From Leptospirales bacterium (GTDB lineage: Bacteria > Spirochaetota > Leptospiria > Leptospirales > Leptospiraceae), in contig JAAFIR010000008.1 in the NCBI GenBank assembly GCA_013297885.1, forward strand, positions 1 through 64,000: a DNA stretch of 64,000 nt, read 5' to 3'. Position 1 is the stretch's first letter, and each line of letters begins with the position of its first letter. The translations under genes and the position numbers were made by a program. Under the pieces are notes generated by a model. The model was given only the letters and a program-made list of their open reading frames with translations. It did not search any database and was not told the origin of the DNA. Shown in pieces: positions 62,949-64,000 of this stretch.

Positions 62949-63508
62949 TATTTTTTTCCTGTATTAAATTTGATAACTGCTTCATTAATAGAATTTTCAA
63001 TTGCTTTGGTTCTTAAATTAGAATAATCAATAAATGAAAAATTAAAATTTCCAATCCAATAATTTTCTATAAAAATAATTTTTGATTTTTCTAGTTCAAC
63101 TAATTGTCCTTGTTTATAAAGTTTCATAATAAATTCAAATTCTCTTTCAGCTTTAGAAGGAACTAAAAATAAAGTAAAAAATGAAATCATTGTAGCAATA
63201 AAAAATTCACCAAAATTATTTTTTTGAGTTAAATTAAATTCTAGATGAGTTCCAACTTCTTTTTTTCCTTTAAAGACATCTTTGAAGTTTCCAGTACAGA
63301 GTAAAATTTGTCTAAAATCAGGTTTTTCACCTTCTGGCATATCTACTTCTATATTTATAACTTTTATAGAATAAGAATAACTTAATACTTCTTTATTTTC
63401 TTTTTCAATAGATTCACATTTTTTATTTTGAGGTTTTAGTTTTTCTTTTAAATGAACATTACAAAATTGAAAAAAGCAAATAAGTATAAGTATAGTTTTA
63501 TATTTCAT
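62948..63508 (-). CDS. Lipoprotein, paralogue of its neighbour
   Basis: A 186-residue lipoprotein (signal MKYKTILILICFFQFC, Cys16). The mature part has a Cys-containing NKKCESIEKENKE, then strands with SYSIKVINIEVD, RQILLCTGNFKDVFKG, a possible membrane helix ATMISFFTLFLVPS near residue 107, and a helical C-terminus. Function unknown. It and the next gene form a tandem pair, the second starting at the last base of this one's stop. Confidence 0.65.
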   Translation of the reverse strand: MKYKTILILICFFQFCNVHLKEKLKPQNKKCESIEKENKEVLSYSYSIKVINIEVDMPEGEKPDFRQILLCTGNFKDVFKGKKEVGTHLEFNLTQKNNFGEFFIATMISFFTLFLVPSKAEREFEFIMKLYKQGQLVELEKSKIIFIENYWIGNFNFSFIDYSNLRTKAIENSINEAVIKFNTGKK

Positions 63509-63565
63509 AAGTTATTATTTTTATCTCAGGATTTAGTTTTGAAATTTTCAATTTTACAGCAAGTA

Positions 63566-63727
63566 TTAATTTTCGATTTCACCAATTAAAAAATAACTAT
63601 AAGTTACTATTCCTGTAAAATTTGCATATATAGAAACTTCTTTTTTGTAAATTTCTATATTATGAATATCTTTTCTTGCATTTTTAAAAATTTGATTTAG
63701 CAAAACTTTTTTTTCTGGAATATTCAT
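63566..63727 (-). CDS. Small protein of 53 residues
   Basis: ATG 63727 to TAA 63566 gives a 53-residue open frame: MNIPEKKVLLNQIFKNA, a middle with HNIEIYKKEVSIYANFTG, and a hydrophobic strand IVTYSYFLIGEIEN. It shows the Ile/Lys/Glu codon mix of nearby genes. AGGA lies 17 bases upstream, a bit far. It could be a small gene or the remnant of a longer one. No family recognised. Confidence 0.45.
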   Translation of the reverse strand: MNIPEKKVLLNQIFKNARKDIHNIEIYKKEVSIYANFTGIVTYSYFLIGEIEN

Positions 63728-63906
63728 AAGTATAAATACTATTCCTACAATTCAAATATTTATACATATTTTTTTCCTTATAAACTTAAGTTGACCCCAA
63801 ATGCTGAAAAGTTTTTTTGAAAGTTTAAGAGCGAGTAAGATGTTCTATTTTCAACAAAATATATATTACAAAAGTTAAAAAAAATTTTTGATAAAAAGGA
63901 AATCAT
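63728..63906. other. Gene-free stretch before the right-edge gene
   Basis: About 180 A+T-rich bases with no ORF and no strong hairpin. AAAAGGA at 63894-63900 is a plausible Shine-Dalgarno for the partial gene that follows. Confidence 0.4.
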
Positions 63907-64000
63907 ATAAAACCATCTCTTAAAAGTATTTTTATTTATCCAATTAAATCTTTACCATTGGTAGAAGTGAATCAAGCAAAAATTTTATCATCTGGTGCAT
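63907..64000 (+). CDS. Partial MOSC N-terminal-domain protein without a standard start codon
   Basis: From the stops at 63889 and 63892 the open frame runs to the window end and reads SIFIYPIKSLPLVEV, then NQAKILSSG, which is the N-terminal beta-barrel of MOSC proteins (molybdenum cofactor sulfurase-related). Between the stops and this motif there is no ATG, GTG or TTG. An ATA at 63907 stands six bases after AAAAGGA where an ATG would be expected, followed by KPSLK. So it is a rare ATA start, a mutated ATG in a decaying gene, or a sequence error. Confidence 0.6.
   Translation, partial: MKPSLKSIFIYPIKSLPLVEVNQAKILSSGA

Noticed and set aside
1-64000. tRNA, rRNA, tmRNA and CRISPR arrays
   Set aside because: No T-loop GGTTCGA-type cores with matching acceptor stems, no rRNA-like blocks and no regular short repeats with spacers were seen.

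Overview
The window is A+T-rich DNA (by eye well under 35% G+C) from a spirochaete, most likely an uncultured Leptospirales-like organism. The support is a FlaA-family periplasmic-flagellum sheath protein (18924-19607), a FliG motor-switch protein (26693-27718), and many short-signal lipoproteins with a loose spirochaete-type lipobox (Cys at residue 13-18, often preceded by Asn or Ser). Stops are TAA, TAG and TGA, so the standard bacterial code is used. TTG and GTG starts are fairly common. I saw no tRNA, rRNA, CRISPR array or intact insertion sequence. The genus is inference.

Layout. 845-5824 (-): a six-gene run with two glycosyltransferases (GT2, GT9), a barrel-like envelope protein and small envelope proteins. 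6100-6633: a broken DUF1697 gene. 6947-13172: lipoproteins and small proteins (SLT transglycosylase, CAP/SCP protein, VOC, SH3, DUF1499) with a broken NADAR gene at 12505-12596. 13249-15557: clpS, a DPM-like GT2 and a hydrolase. 15554-19607 (-): FN3/TPR envelope proteins followed by a PIN/antitoxin-like pair, and flaA. 19937-24257: di-heme cytochrome c peroxidase, then nadC-rel. 24424-27718: a di-iron repair-like protein, DUF4919, HIT and fliG. 27773-34473 (+): a coupled run of ATP-grasp, two methyltransferases, a YihY/BrkB protein carrying an inserted beta-propeller, and a GMC oxidoreductase. 39101-43611 (-): two SpoIIE-type phosphatases in tandem, each behind a different sensor. 43736-53640: mazG, DUF6580, two Uma2 proteins, an orphan MNT nucleotidyltransferase, a two-lipoprotein cassette flanked by a 187-bp direct repeat, a CheY-HDOD protein and a small repeat protein. 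54057-63727: cobA, hydrolases, GT-C and GT4 glycosyltransferases, an EamA transporter, a GHSQG lipase, paired lipoproteins and a 53-residue ORF. The right edge holds the start of a MOSC-type gene with no standard start codon.

The most striking content is non-coding. At least 13 dispersed intergenic elements share one plan: a 5-bp closing stem, a first hairpin, a CCCG-type junction, a second hairpin, then the other half of the closing stem. That is a three-way junction. Ten belong to type 1 (scaffold near GCGAA-AG-TGATTGAAGCGG ... GAAAGCCCGG ... TTCGC-CC) and three to type 2 (scaffold GCGATAGAGA ... GCTCGGG ... ATCGC). Stem sequences differ between copies but stay paired: the type-1 closing stem appears as GCGAA/TTCGC, GAGAA/TTCTC, GCAAA/TTTGC, GCGAG/CTCGC, GAGTT/AACTC and CGGTT/AACCG. 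This is covariation inside one genome and suggests a structured RNA or ssDNA element, perhaps REP/REPIN-like. No mobilising enzyme is in the window.

Together the genes describe a motile diderm bacterium investing in envelope glycans, lipoproteins and signal-driven phosphatase switches, in a genome that is decaying some accessory genes and carries many copies of a compact structured repeat.
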